From: Pictodentalium vernedei
Taxonomy: Eukaryota > Mollusca > Scaphopoda > Dentaliida > Dentaliidae
Assembly: GCA_031216915.1 (NCBI GenBank)
Contig: CM062296.1
Location: 61,307,084 to 61,371,083 of the forward strand
DNA: 64,000 nucleotides
Reading direction: 5' to 3'
Below the pieces are notes generated by a model. The model worked only from the letters and a program-made list of their open reading frames with translations. It did no database searches and was not told where the DNA came from. The translations under genes and the position numbers were made by a program. Positions within the stretch are counted from its first letter, which is position 1. Every line of letters starts with the position of its first letter. Below are positions 22,973 to 32,120 of the stretch, piece after piece.

Positions 22973-23223
22973 TTAACCCTTTACCCAACGTAACGGCCAA
23001 AACCGGCCAGCGCTATTCTCAAAAATCGCCAATTAATTTTCAAAATATTTTCATTTTTTGTCTCAAAAACATAGGTTATGACCCCTCGTTGGAACAAGCT
23101 CGTCGAGCTCGTTCCAACGAGGGGTCATAACCTATGTTTTTGAGACAAAAAATGAAAAAATTTAGTTATTCAAGAATTTTTTTTGCAAGTGTCTTCTGCT
23201 TTTCATGTTAGGTAAAGGGTTAA
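22973..23223. mobile_element. MITE A, complete copy
   Basis: TTAA occurs on both sides. The left end is CCCTTTACCCAACGTAACGG with CCAAAACCGGCCAGCGCTAT, and the right end is CATGTTAGGTAAAGGG. The core hairpin is GGAACAAGCTCGTCGAGCTC. It is one of the best-preserved copies. Confidence 0.92.
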
Positions 23224-23925
23224 ACATTCAACTCACACATTATTAATTCAAGTGAACGATTCCACTGGGGGAAGAACAAGGCAAAGCGCAGTCACGAGTA
23301 GCTGCAGGTAAACGGAATATGGTTGGAACTTCAAGACATCAGCCAACTCTGCACATCGTTCGGCCCAGCATTACGTACTGGCCCATACCAACTGAAAGGC
23401 AGTATAACGTATTAAGTATATTTATAGTAATAATGACTTGCAATAGACCGACAGGAGTGCATCCTATATTACCGAACAAGACAACCACGAATTACCCCAC
23501 CTGTCCTACATTACCGCCTCGCATATATGTCAGTTATAGGATGATACGAAGTATTCGGTAGATTAGTAGTACCATACAGTATCAGTAGACCTACAGTGGG
23601 GTTGAGGGGTGTAAATAACACGCATCCTATACTACAGTAAAATACAACTATGCATTTCACCCATCCCCACCCCACAATACAACTTGGCCTAACAAAACGT
23701 ACTCTCTATAACTGTAGGACAGTGTAACACATTGAGTTGATCAATTGTACTAACACTGAACTAGCAGGATGTATAACGCCCATAGTATACTATCGCACTA
23801 AATGGCCATGAATTACCCATATCGACCCCCACAGCACCGCCTAGCAAAGTAATACGTACAACCTTTCCCTGCCACAGGATAATACCAACGGGGGTATATT
23901 ATCATATGATATAAAACATAAGCAA
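23224..23925. other. Spacer, possibly related to Polinton end sequence
   Basis: No gene recognised. The stretch ATCGCACTAAATGGCC followed by CCCCCACAGCACCGCCTAG (about 23790-23845) resembles 34105-34160 inside the Polinton right part. The similarity is weak. Confidence 0.3.
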
Positions 23926-24540
23926 AATTAGTAGTACCAAGGGCTGACGGGCACCTACAGGTGTACATTATAAGGTAGATTAGTAGTACACCAATGGTTG
24001 ACGGGCACCTACAAGGGTATATTATCATATAATATAAATCAAAAGGTAGATTAGTAGTACCAAGTGCTTATGGGTACCTACAAGGGTATATTATAAAGTA
24101 GATTAGTAGTATCAAGGGCTGACGGCACCTACAGGGGTATATTATCATATAATATAAAACATAAGGTAGATTAGTAGTACCAAGGGCTGGCAGGCACCAT
24201 CGGGGGAATATTATCATATAATATAAAACATAAGGTAGATTAGTAGTACCAAGGGCTGACAGGCACCTTCGGGGGAATATTATCATATAATATAAAACAT
24301 AAGGTAGATCAGTAGTACCAAGGGCTGGCAGGCACCTTCGGGGAAATATTATCATATAATATAAAACATAAGGTAGATTAGTAGTACCAAGTGCTGGCAG
24401 GCACCTTCGGGGGAATATTATCATATAATATAAAACATAAGGTAGATTAGTAGTACCAAGGGCTGACGGGCATTTAGAGGGGTATATTACAAGGTAGATT
24501 AGTAGTACCACGGCCTGACAGGCACCTATAGGGGTATATG
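23926..24540. repeat. 69-bp tandem repeat, ~8 units with shortened edge units
   Basis: The unit reads AAGGTAGATTAGTAGTACCA then AGGGCTGACAGGCACCTTCG then GGGGAATATTATCATATAAT then ATAAAACAT. Starts at 24163 and 24232 fix the period at 69. Outer units lack the ATCATATAATATAAAACAT part. The minus-strand 147-residue frame is a translation of the repeat. Confidence 0.9.
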
Positions 24541-24899
24541 GTCACTGTGGGGAATAACCATCGGACATATCTACTCTAATTCTGGTGTTCAACTGAAGAC
24601 ACGGATATAAATAAAGGATCATAACAATTTAATAGCGAGCCTGGTATTCCAAATGTCTAACAGCAATACACATTTAACAATTGGACTTGTTGGATATCTG
24701 AACAATATTACAGCAATAGCCCGCAGGGATTCCCAGTAATATGAAACAGAGTAACGTTTGAAAATCCATACTATAACTGAGCCTTTACAGGTGATTAATG
24801 TTATAGAAATAATACAATAAATGAGTCATATCAATACAAGTTTGCTAGATATAAAGATTAAAGGAAACCTCCACCGAGTATTAATACGATGCCTTATTA
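24541..24899. other. Spacer, nothing recognised
   Basis: AT-rich. The last ~35 bases (CCACCGAGTATTAATACGAT) belong to the short tandem repeat that resumes after MITE B copy 2. Confidence 0.35.
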
Positions 24900-25213
24900 C
24901 AGTTAAAACAAGAAGTCCTGACATGAAATGCGCAGAAATAGCACGCTGATATGCGCGCTAATGTGCATGTTATGGCCCAAGTAAAGCTATCAAATTCTGT
25001 ACATGTGGCCTGTGCACAAGCAATGTTTCAGCCAATGGACCTCCGGGTACCCCGGAGATCCATTGGCAGAAACATTGCATGTGTTTGCTATGAGTAACCA
25101 GGAGAACCTGCCGTGCTTTGGATGCCATTCGATATGGCAATTGTGCGCAATTCCAACGCGCTATTAAGCCTAAATAAGCGCACAATTCGTGACAGGACTT
25201 CTAGTTTTAACTG
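24900..25213. mobile_element. MITE B, copy 2
   Basis: The left end CAGTTAAAACAAGAAGTCCT follows TA. The right end CTTCTAGTTTTAACTG is followed by CA (a mutated TA). The same locus without the insertion is visible just downstream: GCCTTATTAGCTTACTG is split here between TTATTA and GCTTACTG. Confidence 0.93.
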
Positions 25214-25331
25214 CAGCTTACTGAATACAGCTTAAATAAACAAAGGAAGGGGACACCGAGTATTAATCCGATGCCTTATTAGCTTACTGAATACAGCTTG
25301 AATAAACAAAGGAAGGGACACAGAATATCAA
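25214..25331. repeat. Short tandem repeat at the Polinton target site
   Basis: AGCTTACTGAATACAGCTTA then AATAAACAAAGGAAGGGGAC then ACCGAGTATTAATCCGATGC occurs at 25215 and again at 25281. A further copy follows the Polinton right end at about 34628. The Polinton inserted into one unit. Confidence 0.85.
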
Positions 25332-25337
25332 TACGAT
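25332..25337 (+). other. Target-site duplication TACGAT (left)
   Basis: The six bases immediately before the AG start of the left inverted end are identical to 34615-34620. Six-base duplications are characteristic of Polinton/Maverick integration. Confidence 0.85.
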
Positions 25338-25390
25338 AGTAGTGTAGCACGTATGAATCGTGCCTGATTACCCGGAGCTTTGGGGGAGCA
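25338..25390 (+). repeat. Polinton left terminal inverted repeat
   Basis: It begins AGTAGTGTAGCACGTATGAA and ends CCGGAGCTTTGGGGGAGCA. The polymerase reading frame starts directly after it, so the normal 5' gene content is deleted. Confidence 0.85.
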
Positions 25391-25577
25391 AACAAAGTCT
25401 GGAGAAGAAGCAATTCTTTTCAACAGTGTTCGAGAAAAACAAATGGAAGATCTTCACAAAGAGACTATCAAGAACGCCAAATACATTGCTGATCAAGGAT
25501 ACAAACTTGTTGAAATTTGGGAATGTCGGTGGTTGAAAATGAGAAAGGATCTTGCAGTAAAATGTTACCTAGAGAAA
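25391..25577 (+). pseudogene. Family B DNA polymerase, 5' fragment before the DIRS insertion
   Basis: An open frame continues from the terminal repeat to the DIRS boundary. It includes KNAKYIADQGYKLVEIWECR, a segment resembling the part of Polinton/adintovirus-type polymerases that reads G-Y-x-(L/V)-V-E-(I/M)-W-x-C-x-W. The exonuclease domain and everything upstream are missing. The frame at 25577 is in phase with the frame that resumes at 32121, which identifies the DIRS target as this gene. Similarity is judged from memory of the family. Confidence 0.65.
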
Positions 25578-25616
25578 TCTAAATTTTATAGTAAATTTCC
25601 TTTCTTATTATACCTA

Positions 25617-25861
25617 CCACAATTGTTTACTACAGGCTTGCACTACAGTGGAAGTCCCTAACTCGGATAAAATACTCTCTATTTTTGTCTTTCCCAAGCA
25701 AGTTGGGAAAGAAAAGTGGTGCAAAAGCACCAATAAAAATAAGCCAAAACTGGGTCGAGTTCAACCGGCGCAGACCCAGTACGGGACGCTCTCTCCCAAG
25801 TACAACTCCACGACTTCCGTTGCCAGTGTGCATATACCGTCTCTAAAGACTCATTCTTTTT
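25617..25861 (+). repeat. DIRS inverted terminal repeat, distal
   Basis: It runs from CACAATTGTTTACTACAGGC to CTAAAGACTCATTCTTTTT. It is the reverse complement of 31860-32104 with about four differences. Confidence 0.93.
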
Positions 25862-25940
25862 GAATCCGTAAACGTTAGAGTTATGTGATCAGCGGGGAGG
25901 AAAGATTCTTTACCCGTAAAGAAGACGGGAGGGCCTCCAT

Positions 25941-26030
25941 GTAAACAATTGTGGTAGGTATAATAAGAAAGGAAATTTACTATAAAATTTAGATTTCTTA
26001 TCAACCTACTCACAATTGTTTACTACAGGC
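25941..26030. repeat. DIRS internal complementary region
   Basis: The first ~53 bases are the reverse complement of the left extremity (about 25578-25630). The last ~37 bases are the reverse complement of the right extremity (about 32087-32120). They meet at TTTAGATTTCTTATCAACC. In DIRS elements this region templates closure of a circular intermediate. Its position just after the recombinase gene is standard. Confidence 0.9.
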
Positions 26031-26247
26031 TGAATAGACAAAAGGCTGGAGGGAATCGCATAACCAACCCCCACATAACCCTAGTGCACTGGAACCGTGA
26101 AGCAGAAGGAAGAGGTCCCGAGGCTTATCAACCATAATGTCGCAATCATTGGTAAAGGACAATGAAAAGAGACATATGAGCCTGTGTGACACACAGACAG
26201 AAAAAGGGGCAGTAACAGCACAAGGCTGAAACTGACCTTCAAGAAGC

Positions 26248-27952
26248 CTAATGGCTATGGCAGACAACAGCCTGAGCAGAAGAAAGAGGACCCAAGGCAA
26301 AAAGGTCCTCCGACTGCTCCTGCAACTGGCGTAAATAAAAGGTGGAGAAAGTAGAAGCATTTCTCCAGTAGGCTGCCTGCATAACATCCGACAACTTGAC
26401 GGAGTTAGAATAAGCCCAAGAGGTAGACAGTGCCCGCACCTCGTGGGCAGAAATACGAATGGTAATACAATCGCCAGCTGCTAAACGACTATAAGCCGTA
26501 CGAATAGCAAGACAAATCCATCGAGAAATGGATTGAGGAGAGATCTTCTGTCGACCCGGAATGAGAGACAGAAAAAACCGTTTTCTGCCCTTCCGAATGA
26601 AGCGTGTCCGATCAAGATAAATGCGAATAGCACGGACCGGACAGAGCAAAGGGCGAGTACCCTCAACAGAGGGAAGAGCCCTGATACAGATAGGAGGAGG
26701 AGTAGTATCTGGTAACTGATTCTTAGCCAAAAATGAGCAATCAGTGGTAAAAGTAACACTGTTGGGAGAACTCCTAAGAAAGGCCGGGTCAACCGAGAGG
26801 GCGTGAAGCTCACTAACCCGTCTGGCCGAAGCAAATGCCATCAGAAAAGCCGTCTTGTATGTGATAAATTGCATATCCACCTGGGATAAAGGTTCGAACG
26901 GCGCCCCCCCCCCCCCCCCCCAAGAAAAGCAGCACCCACGAAAGATTCCATCGTGGAGTAAGCTGCAAAGTCCGAGGCCTTTTCAAAGAAAAGTGCCGAA
27001 CAAGCTTGGAGAGGTAAGGATTAGTGCCGATACGACGCTTCCCCACATAAGAAAAAGTCTCTGAAAGCATAGACCTGTAACCCTTGATGGTAACAGGCTG
27101 GAGACCCCGAGAATCAAACAGATATACCAGAAACTCCGCAATCTGTGAAATCGAAGGATTGGCATAATCAACAGAGTGATCAGCACACCATCGACAGAAG
27201 ACCTTCCATTTAGCTGCATAAGCTAAACCAGTGGAGTGCCTCCTTGAAGAAGAAATGCACTCCACTGCTCGTCTCGAAAAACCTTTACGGAGGAGACAGG
27301 ACCTGACAAAAGATATGCGTGAAGGCACAATGAAGTCGGGTCGACGTGAAACCTCCTCGGGCGACCTTGACAAAGAAGGTCGTGACGTAGCGGGGGACGT
27401 GCCGGAACCGCCGCCATCAGCGAGCGGAGCTGATTGATCCACACCCGCTGAGGCGACAGGGGAGCGATCAGAATGATTCGACAACTGCAGGTTCGAATTT
27501 TGGCGAGAACCTGAGGAAGAATCGGAACCGGCGGGAAGGCGTAGCCGACTAGACCGTTCCAATCGAGTGACAGAGCGTCCACGGCAAAAGCCAGAGGATC
27601 TGGACACGGGGACACGAAAGTGTCTACCTGATGGTTCCAACGAGTCGCAAAGAGATCGATGTGGGGACGTCCCCAGAGATCGCAAAGCGACTGGAACACT
27701 GCCCTGTGAAGCATCCACTCGGTGGAAATAACCCTGCCCTGTCGGGACAGGCAGTCGGCTAGGACGTCCAGACGACCGGGAATGTGACGAACAACCACTC
27801 CGGCGTGAACCTCCTGAGCGAGCAGTAAAAGATCCCGAGCTAACTTGTACATCGGAAGCGAGTGCGTGCCGCCCTGGTTCCGAATGTAAGCAACCACTGT
27901 CGAATTGTCGGATAGTAGAAGGACCTGGCGATTCGACAGGTGAGGGATCCAC
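26248..27952 (-). CDS. DIRS tyrosine recombinase (frame change at poly-C)
   Basis: The enzyme integrates the circular DNA intermediate by site-specific strand exchange. The reading begins inside the RT/RNase H gene, overlapping it by about 730 bases in another frame. The recognisable N-terminal SAM-like part (AYAAKWKVFCRWCADHSVDY ... VTIKGYRSMLSETFSYVG) lies at about 27010-27230. The catalytic part reads from about 26880: ASARRVSELHAL with the first Arg, SAHEVRALSTSW with the His-x-x-Arg pair, and STFYLRQL with the nucleophilic Tyr. Between the two parts an 18-base C run (26904-26921 on the plus strand) shifts the frame, so the N- and C-terminal halves are in different frames. This could be replication slippage, a sequencing or assembly length error, or real inactivation. 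No ATG begins the upstream frame. Confidence 0.85.
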
Positions 27953-29253
27953 TGCCTGAAACTCAGAAGAAGAGCAAGAAGCTCCTTATGGTTGATGTGT
28001 AGAGCTGCTTGATCCTGGTCCCACATCCCGTGTAGGGAAAGACCGAGAGGATCCAACGTCGCACCCCATCCGAGATCGCTGGCATCTGCCGTCAGAACGC
28101 GATCGGACGTGGGTAAGTCCAGCGGAACACCCTGCGTAATCCACTGAACATCTGTCCAGGGAAGAAGGTGAGGATACAGAGAGTCCGGAAACGGAAGCAC
28201 CTGATCCAGAGAATCTATATTCGGTCTCCAACGACTGAGCAGAAAGTGTTGGAGAGGTCTGACACGCAGCCGACCTAGAGAAATGAGATCCGTCACCGAA
28301 CCGCAGAGACCGATCAGCCGGAGAAAACTCCGAGCGGTCGCGGACCTGGACTGGGACAGAGTCAGAGCAAAAGCTGAGAGAATCACAGCCTTGGCCTGGG
28401 GAACAGCCACCAAATTGAATTTGGTTTGGAAAGACATCCCCAGATGACAAAACGACTGAGAAGGGACCAGGTCCGACTTCTCCTCGTTGACTCTGAATCC
28501 TAGCGACGTGAGCAAGCTCAACAGAGTGGCGACATCCGATTCCAGTAAGGCAGCATTGGAATGCCTCTGGAGGATATCGTCCAGATATGCCGAAGTAGTC
28601 ACCCTGGACTGTGTGCGATGGAACGCTATCACATGCGACATCAGTCTGGTGAACGCCCAAGGAGCCAGGTTGAGGCCGAAAGGCATGGCCTTGAACTGGT
28701 AAACTCGCCCCAGAAAAGCGAACCTGAGATACTTCCGAGACGCCCGATGCATCGGAACGTGGAAGTAAGCGTCTCGCAGGTCGATGCTGGCTGCGAAATC
28801 TTCCTGGTGAATTGATTGGCGGACCGATCTGAAAGTCTCCATGCTGAACTTGGGAGCAATGATAAACTGGTTCAGGATGCTCAGATCGATAACCGGTCGG
28901 AGTCGGCCGTCCTTCTTCGGCACCAAGAACAGGCGGGAATAGAAACCCACTGACTGAACGTTCTTGACGACCTCGATCGCCCCCTTTGCCAGGAGATTGG
29001 CAATCTCCGTGGACAAAAGTTCCCGACGTAAAACGTCTGAAGGAGCTGTGGTTGGAAGAGGCACCCTTGACAGAGTGGGGTGCCGTCGGAAGGATATGCG
29101 CAGCCCGGACCGAACAACATCTAACACCCATGGATTGGATGTGATGGTGGTCCAATGGTCTGCGAACTCTGCTATCCTTCCTCCAACCTGGGACGAGTCG
29201 AGGTGAGGACCTTCATTTCGAGCCTCGACGAGGCCCGCGAGAGGAGAAACCAC
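27223..29253 (-). CDS. DIRS reverse transcriptase / RNase H
   Basis: The 676-codon frame is intact. The RT core is near residues 75-290, with VGFYSRLFLVPKKDGRLRPV, IDLRDAYFHVPM and the catalytic SAYLDDILQRH (Y-L-D-D). RNase H follows with LTADASDLGWGATL, INHKELLALLLS and LLSDNSTVVAYIRNQGG, and then HIPGRLDVLADCLSRQ. No methyltransferase-like domain is recognised after it. The frame opens with GTG at 29253 and has no suitable ATG. It overlaps the end of the gag-like ORF by 41 bases in the +1 frame, so expression by frameshifting or reinitiation is likely (inference). The 3' end overlaps the recombinase frame. Confidence 0.93.
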   Translation of the reverse strand: MVSPLAGLVEARNEGPHLDSSQVGGRIAEFADHWTTITSNPWVLDVVRSGLRISFRRHPTLSRVPLPTTAPSDVLRRELLSTEIANLLAKGAIEVVKNVQSVGFYSRLFLVPKKDGRLRPVIDLSILNQFIIAPKFSMETFRSVRQSIHQEDFAASIDLRDAYFHVPMHRASRKYLRFAFLGRVYQFKAMPFGLNLAPWAFTRLMSHVIAFHRTQSRVTTSAYLDDILQRHSNAALLESDVATLLSLLTSLGFRVNEEKSDLVPSQSFCHLGMSFQTKFNLVAVPQAKAVILSAFALTLSQSRSATARSFLRLIGLCGSVTDLISLGRLRVRPLQHFLLSRWRPNIDSLDQVLPFPDSLYPHLLPWTDVQWITQGVPLDLPTSDRVLTADASDLGWGATLDPLGLSLHGMWDQDQAALHINHKELLALLLSFRQWIPHLSNRQVLLLSDNSTVVAYIRNQGGTHSLPMYKLARDLLLLAQEVHAGVVVRHIPGRLDVLADCLSRQGRVISTEWMLHRAVFQSLCDLWGRPHIDLFATRWNHQVDTFVSPCPDPLAFAVDALSLDWNGLVGYAFPPVPILPQVLAKIRTCSCRIILIAPLSPQRVWINQLRSLMAAVPARPPLRHDLLCQGRPRRFHVDPTSLCLHAYLLSGPVSSVKVFRDEQWSAFLLQGGTPLV

Positions 29254-31414
29254 CTCCTCTGCTAAATGAAGAATCCTGAGACTTCCCTCGATTCTGCCGA
29301 CCCCTACCTTTACCCCGTGAGTAAGAAGTAGAGGCGGCGGCAGAAGGACCAGCCTTTTGCTTCACAGAGGAAGCAGAAGGGTACTTGTTAGGCTTGGAAC
29401 GGCCCTTGCCTCCCCGAGAAGGCTGATCAAGCTGACGAAACAGCAGCTGATCTTTGGAATGACGTAGGACGTCATCCCGGACCGTCGACACGGAACCATG
29501 GAAAAGTTGCGGACCTGCCAAAGAAGCAGATCGAAGAGTAGCACGCTGCTCCTCGGGAAGGGATCGTCCTGTGTCCAGCACAGCGTCCCTAACTAATTCC
29601 AAATTGGCCGTGTTACAGGCATGGGTGTGAGTAAGGTGCATAAGCGCCTTGGACAGCACACGCAAAGGAGCCTGTACCTCGTCAAACTTATCTGGAGGCA
29701 GATAAGCAGCCAAAGCTGAGACGACGTGATCTGAGAGAGAAAGCATGCCAAGCATCTCTCTAGATAAGCCCAACGTGGACTCCAGAGTCGTCATTGGAAT
29801 GACGGCAGACTTGGGCTTGGAAAGCCCGAGGGAAGTGGAGTCCTGATCCAGAACCGTCAAAGTCTGGCAGACTGACGGATTGGCGGAATCGTAGGAACGA
29901 TAACGCACAGGAGGCAAAAAGGTGTCAACCCTGGTGAAGAACGAAGTCTTCAAAGCCTTGGAATTCAGCTTGGCATCCAAAGCTGAAAAAGCCTCAACCA
30001 CCTGTACCGACTGGCATGGTCGAAGGCGCCCAGAAGCAGGTTGCTCCATAGGCTGTTGGCGCGCGACCGATGATCGCGGCCAGGCTGACACTGTCGGCTG
30101 GTTAGCAGGTTTGAGCTCAGGCAGAAACCCAAACACAAAGTCAAGAGCCGCCCCCAAGTCCGAAGACTGCTGGCCCTCGACCTCAAGCATGTCGGACTCC
30201 TCCCCAGAGTCGGAAGACACATAGCCCATCGTGGGCAAACCAGCCGACGCCTCCCATGGTGTCGGGACACCAGAGGAATCGGAAACCGGCCTGTTTCCAA
30301 TCCCGGGAGGCGGCGCCATAGGAGGCGCCTGGAAACCACCCATAGCCTCGCTGGAAGCAACAGGAAGGCTCTTAGAGAGAACCTGAGTGAGTAAGGAGAG
30401 GGCCTCCCTAAGCTCACTGCCTGTACCGACCGGTTCGACAGGGGAGCGAACCGTCAAAGTGGCTTCACCTCTGACCCTCTTAACCAGCGAAGGGTCACGA
30501 TCCTCCAAAACACCCGACGCGGGACGACGGGCGGCAGCCAAAACATCTGAAGGCAGACGTGTATAGGGGTACGATGCACCCCGAGGATCAATATTGCGAG
30601 AACTCATGAGAGTCACCGCGGACCTCTGCGGGGCAGAAGGTCCAGTCTGCACAAAAAGCGTTGGTCCCCCAAAACTGGTCGTGTGACCAGAGTGAGTGGA
30701 CGGAAACGCCACGGAGTTCATAGTGTTTCCACTACGAACATCCGAATCCAAAGACACAACTGTGGTACTCGACGGCGACGAGACCACAGCGATGCGCTCT
30801 GCCGGCAGCCCCTTCCGACTTCGCCGAGTTGAAGCCAGGGAAGGCTGGGGCCGATATCCCACGTCTACAGTATCGGACAGTTCTGCAGTCCCCTGCAGCG
30901 AAAAGCCGAGGCCGGCTGAAACAGACAACGAAGCAGACGGACCAGCAGCAGTAGTAGATACGTCGAGAGTCGTTGAGGCTGGTGAAATAGTGGAGAGAGG
31001 ACACCGGCTCGGCTCCGAAGGAGGAGTCACAACCCTAGTGACAGCCTCAGATGTCGACTGGAGGGGGACCGTAGTCCCGGAACCAGGCATCTCTACACCA
31101 GAACACTCAACGGCTCCCGCAGTATCCACCACAGGAAAAGACTGCACATCCCCCACGGAGGAGGAATAACTCTCACCAGACAAAGTCGGCTCGGGAGGCC
31201 CCGAACGACCACGTTCTCCTTTCCCGCGGGAGCGGGAGGCACGGCCACGAGAACGAACGACACGATTTACAGACGCCCAAAAAGTGGAAGACCATGTTCC
31301 ACAGACACCACACGGCCGCTCGGCCGAACACCCATTACAGGAGGAACACGACGAATGTACATCGTCCACATGCTTAGGCAGCAGACACTGCCCACAAGGA
31401 ATTGTCCTAGTCAT
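29213..31414 (-). CDS. DIRS gag-like protein
   Basis: It lies first in the element, as gag does. The frame is open further upstream to 31627, but the first good ATG is at 31414, giving about 733 residues starting MTRTIPCGQCLLPKH. A cysteine cluster (CGQC...CSSCNGC...CGVC) in the first ~45 residues suggests a zinc-binding module. The middle is Ser/Thr/Pro-rich and low complexity. A more ordered segment near residues 500-650 (TRVDTFLPPVRYRSYDSANP, SREMLGMLSLSDHVVSALAA) fits the structural domain of DIRS gag proteins. The tail is RG-rich and basic (SRGKGRGRQNRGK, RGGGFSSRGPRRGSK), probably nucleic-acid binding. The gag function is inferred from position and composition, not from a conserved motif. 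Confidence 0.75.
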   Translation of the reverse strand: MTRTIPCGQCLLPKHVDDVHSSCSSCNGCSAERPCGVCGTWSSTFWASVNRVVRSRGRASRSRGKGERGRSGPPEPTLSGESYSSSVGDVQSFPVVDTAGAVECSGVEMPGSGTTVPLQSTSEAVTRVVTPPSEPSRCPLSTISPASTTLDVSTTAAGPSASLSVSAGLGFSLQGTAELSDTVDVGYRPQPSLASTRRSRKGLPAERIAVVSSPSSTTVVSLDSDVRSGNTMNSVAFPSTHSGHTTSFGGPTLFVQTGPSAPQRSAVTLMSSRNIDPRGASYPYTRLPSDVLAAARRPASGVLEDRDPSLVKRVRGEATLTVRSPVEPVGTGSELREALSLLTQVLSKSLPVASSEAMGGFQAPPMAPPPGIGNRPVSDSSGVPTPWEASAGLPTMGYVSSDSGEESDMLEVEGQQSSDLGAALDFVFGFLPELKPANQPTVSAWPRSSVARQQPMEQPASGRLRPCQSVQVVEAFSALDAKLNSKALKTSFFTRVDTFLPPVRYRSYDSANPSVCQTLTVLDQDSTSLGLSKPKSAVIPMTTLESTLGLSREMLGMLSLSDHVVSALAAYLPPDKFDEVQAPLRVLSKALMHLTHTHACNTANLELVRDAVLDTGRSLPEEQRATLRSASLAGPQLFHGSVSTVRDDVLRHSKDQLLFRQLDQPSRGGKGRSKPNKYPSASSVKQKAGPSAAASTSYSRGKGRGRQNRGKSQDSSFSRGGGFSSRGPRRGSK

Positions 31415-31859
31415 GAAAGAGGTGAGAGGAGCAGAGAAGGTGAGATCAGAAAACAGAACACCCCCAAAGAGAGAAAGGTGACAGAAACAAAGACCCCAGA
31501 CGGTCGACCGGGAACCACCCAACAGGAAGACTACTCTCAACAGAAAGAAGAAACACTGTAGGAGTGGTACCCCGCTGACACCTAACTCTAACACAATTAG
31601 AAAATTTTGCAAAAAAAGCATTAACAATAATTGTGAAATAATCTAAGTCCGAACCGCGTGGCCCGCGAAATTCGCGCGCGACTCGAGAGAGAGCAAATAA
31701 ATATACATTATGGACATATAATAGAAAAAAGAGAATATAAAACACTGTTCCTGAGAATACAAAGGATACACTGTGGTATAATGAATCAGGAATCATCAAA
31801 CATCGAGCTGGTGGAACACTGATAAGCGTGCAAAAACATCTCGACACGAAGCGGATTTT

Positions 31860-32104
31860 AAAAAGAATGAGTCTTTAGAGACGGTATATGCGCACTGGCA
31901 ACGGAAGTCGTGGAGTTGTACTTGGGAGAGAGCGTCCCGTACTGGGTCTGCGCCGGTTGCACTCGACCCAGTTTTGGCTTTTTTTTATTGGTGCTTTTGC
32001 ACCACTTTTCTTTCCCAACTTGCTTGGGAAAGACAAAAATAGAGAGTATTTTATCCGAGTTAGGGACTTCCACTGTAGTGCAAGCCTGTAGTAAACAATT
32101 GTGA
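31860..32104 (-). repeat. DIRS inverted terminal repeat, proximal
   Basis: It is upstream of gag on the coding strand and the reverse complement of 25617-25861. The promoter for the element should lie in or near it (known for the group, not shown here). Confidence 0.93.
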
Positions 32105-32120
32105 GTAGGTTGATAAGAAA

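Larger units (their letters stand above)
25578..32120 (-). mobile_element. DIRS-type retrotransposon, nearly complete
   Basis: DIRS elements replicate by reverse transcription and integrate with a tyrosine recombinase, so they make no target duplication. The element holds, on the minus strand in order, a gag-like ORF, RT/RNase H and a tyrosine recombinase that overlaps the RT ORF. Inverted terminal repeats of about 245 bp lie at 25617-25861 and 31860-32104. An internal complementary region at 25941-26030 joins reverse-complement copies of both extreme ends, the hallmark of DIRS as opposed to Ngaro. That junction fixes the outer boundaries at about 25578 and 32120. The flanks share only AGAAA. 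The terminal repeats are almost identical, so the insertion looks recent. Confidence 0.93.

Noticed and set aside
24068-24511. 147-codon minus-strand frame
   Set aside because: Translation of the 69-bp tandem repeat, with no sign of a real protein.
27986-29155. 389-codon minus-strand frame within the RT gene
   Set aside because: It overlaps the conserved RT/RNase H frame, shows no motif and has low-complexity Ser/Arg composition; a shadow frame.
30696-31169. 157-codon plus-strand frame
   Set aside because: Antisense shadow of the DIRS gag-like ORF.
25578-32120. Interpretation as an Ngaro or LTR element
   Set aside because: The terminal repeats are inverted, not direct or split-direct, and an internal complementary region is present; tyrosine recombinase rather than integrase. 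These define DIRS.
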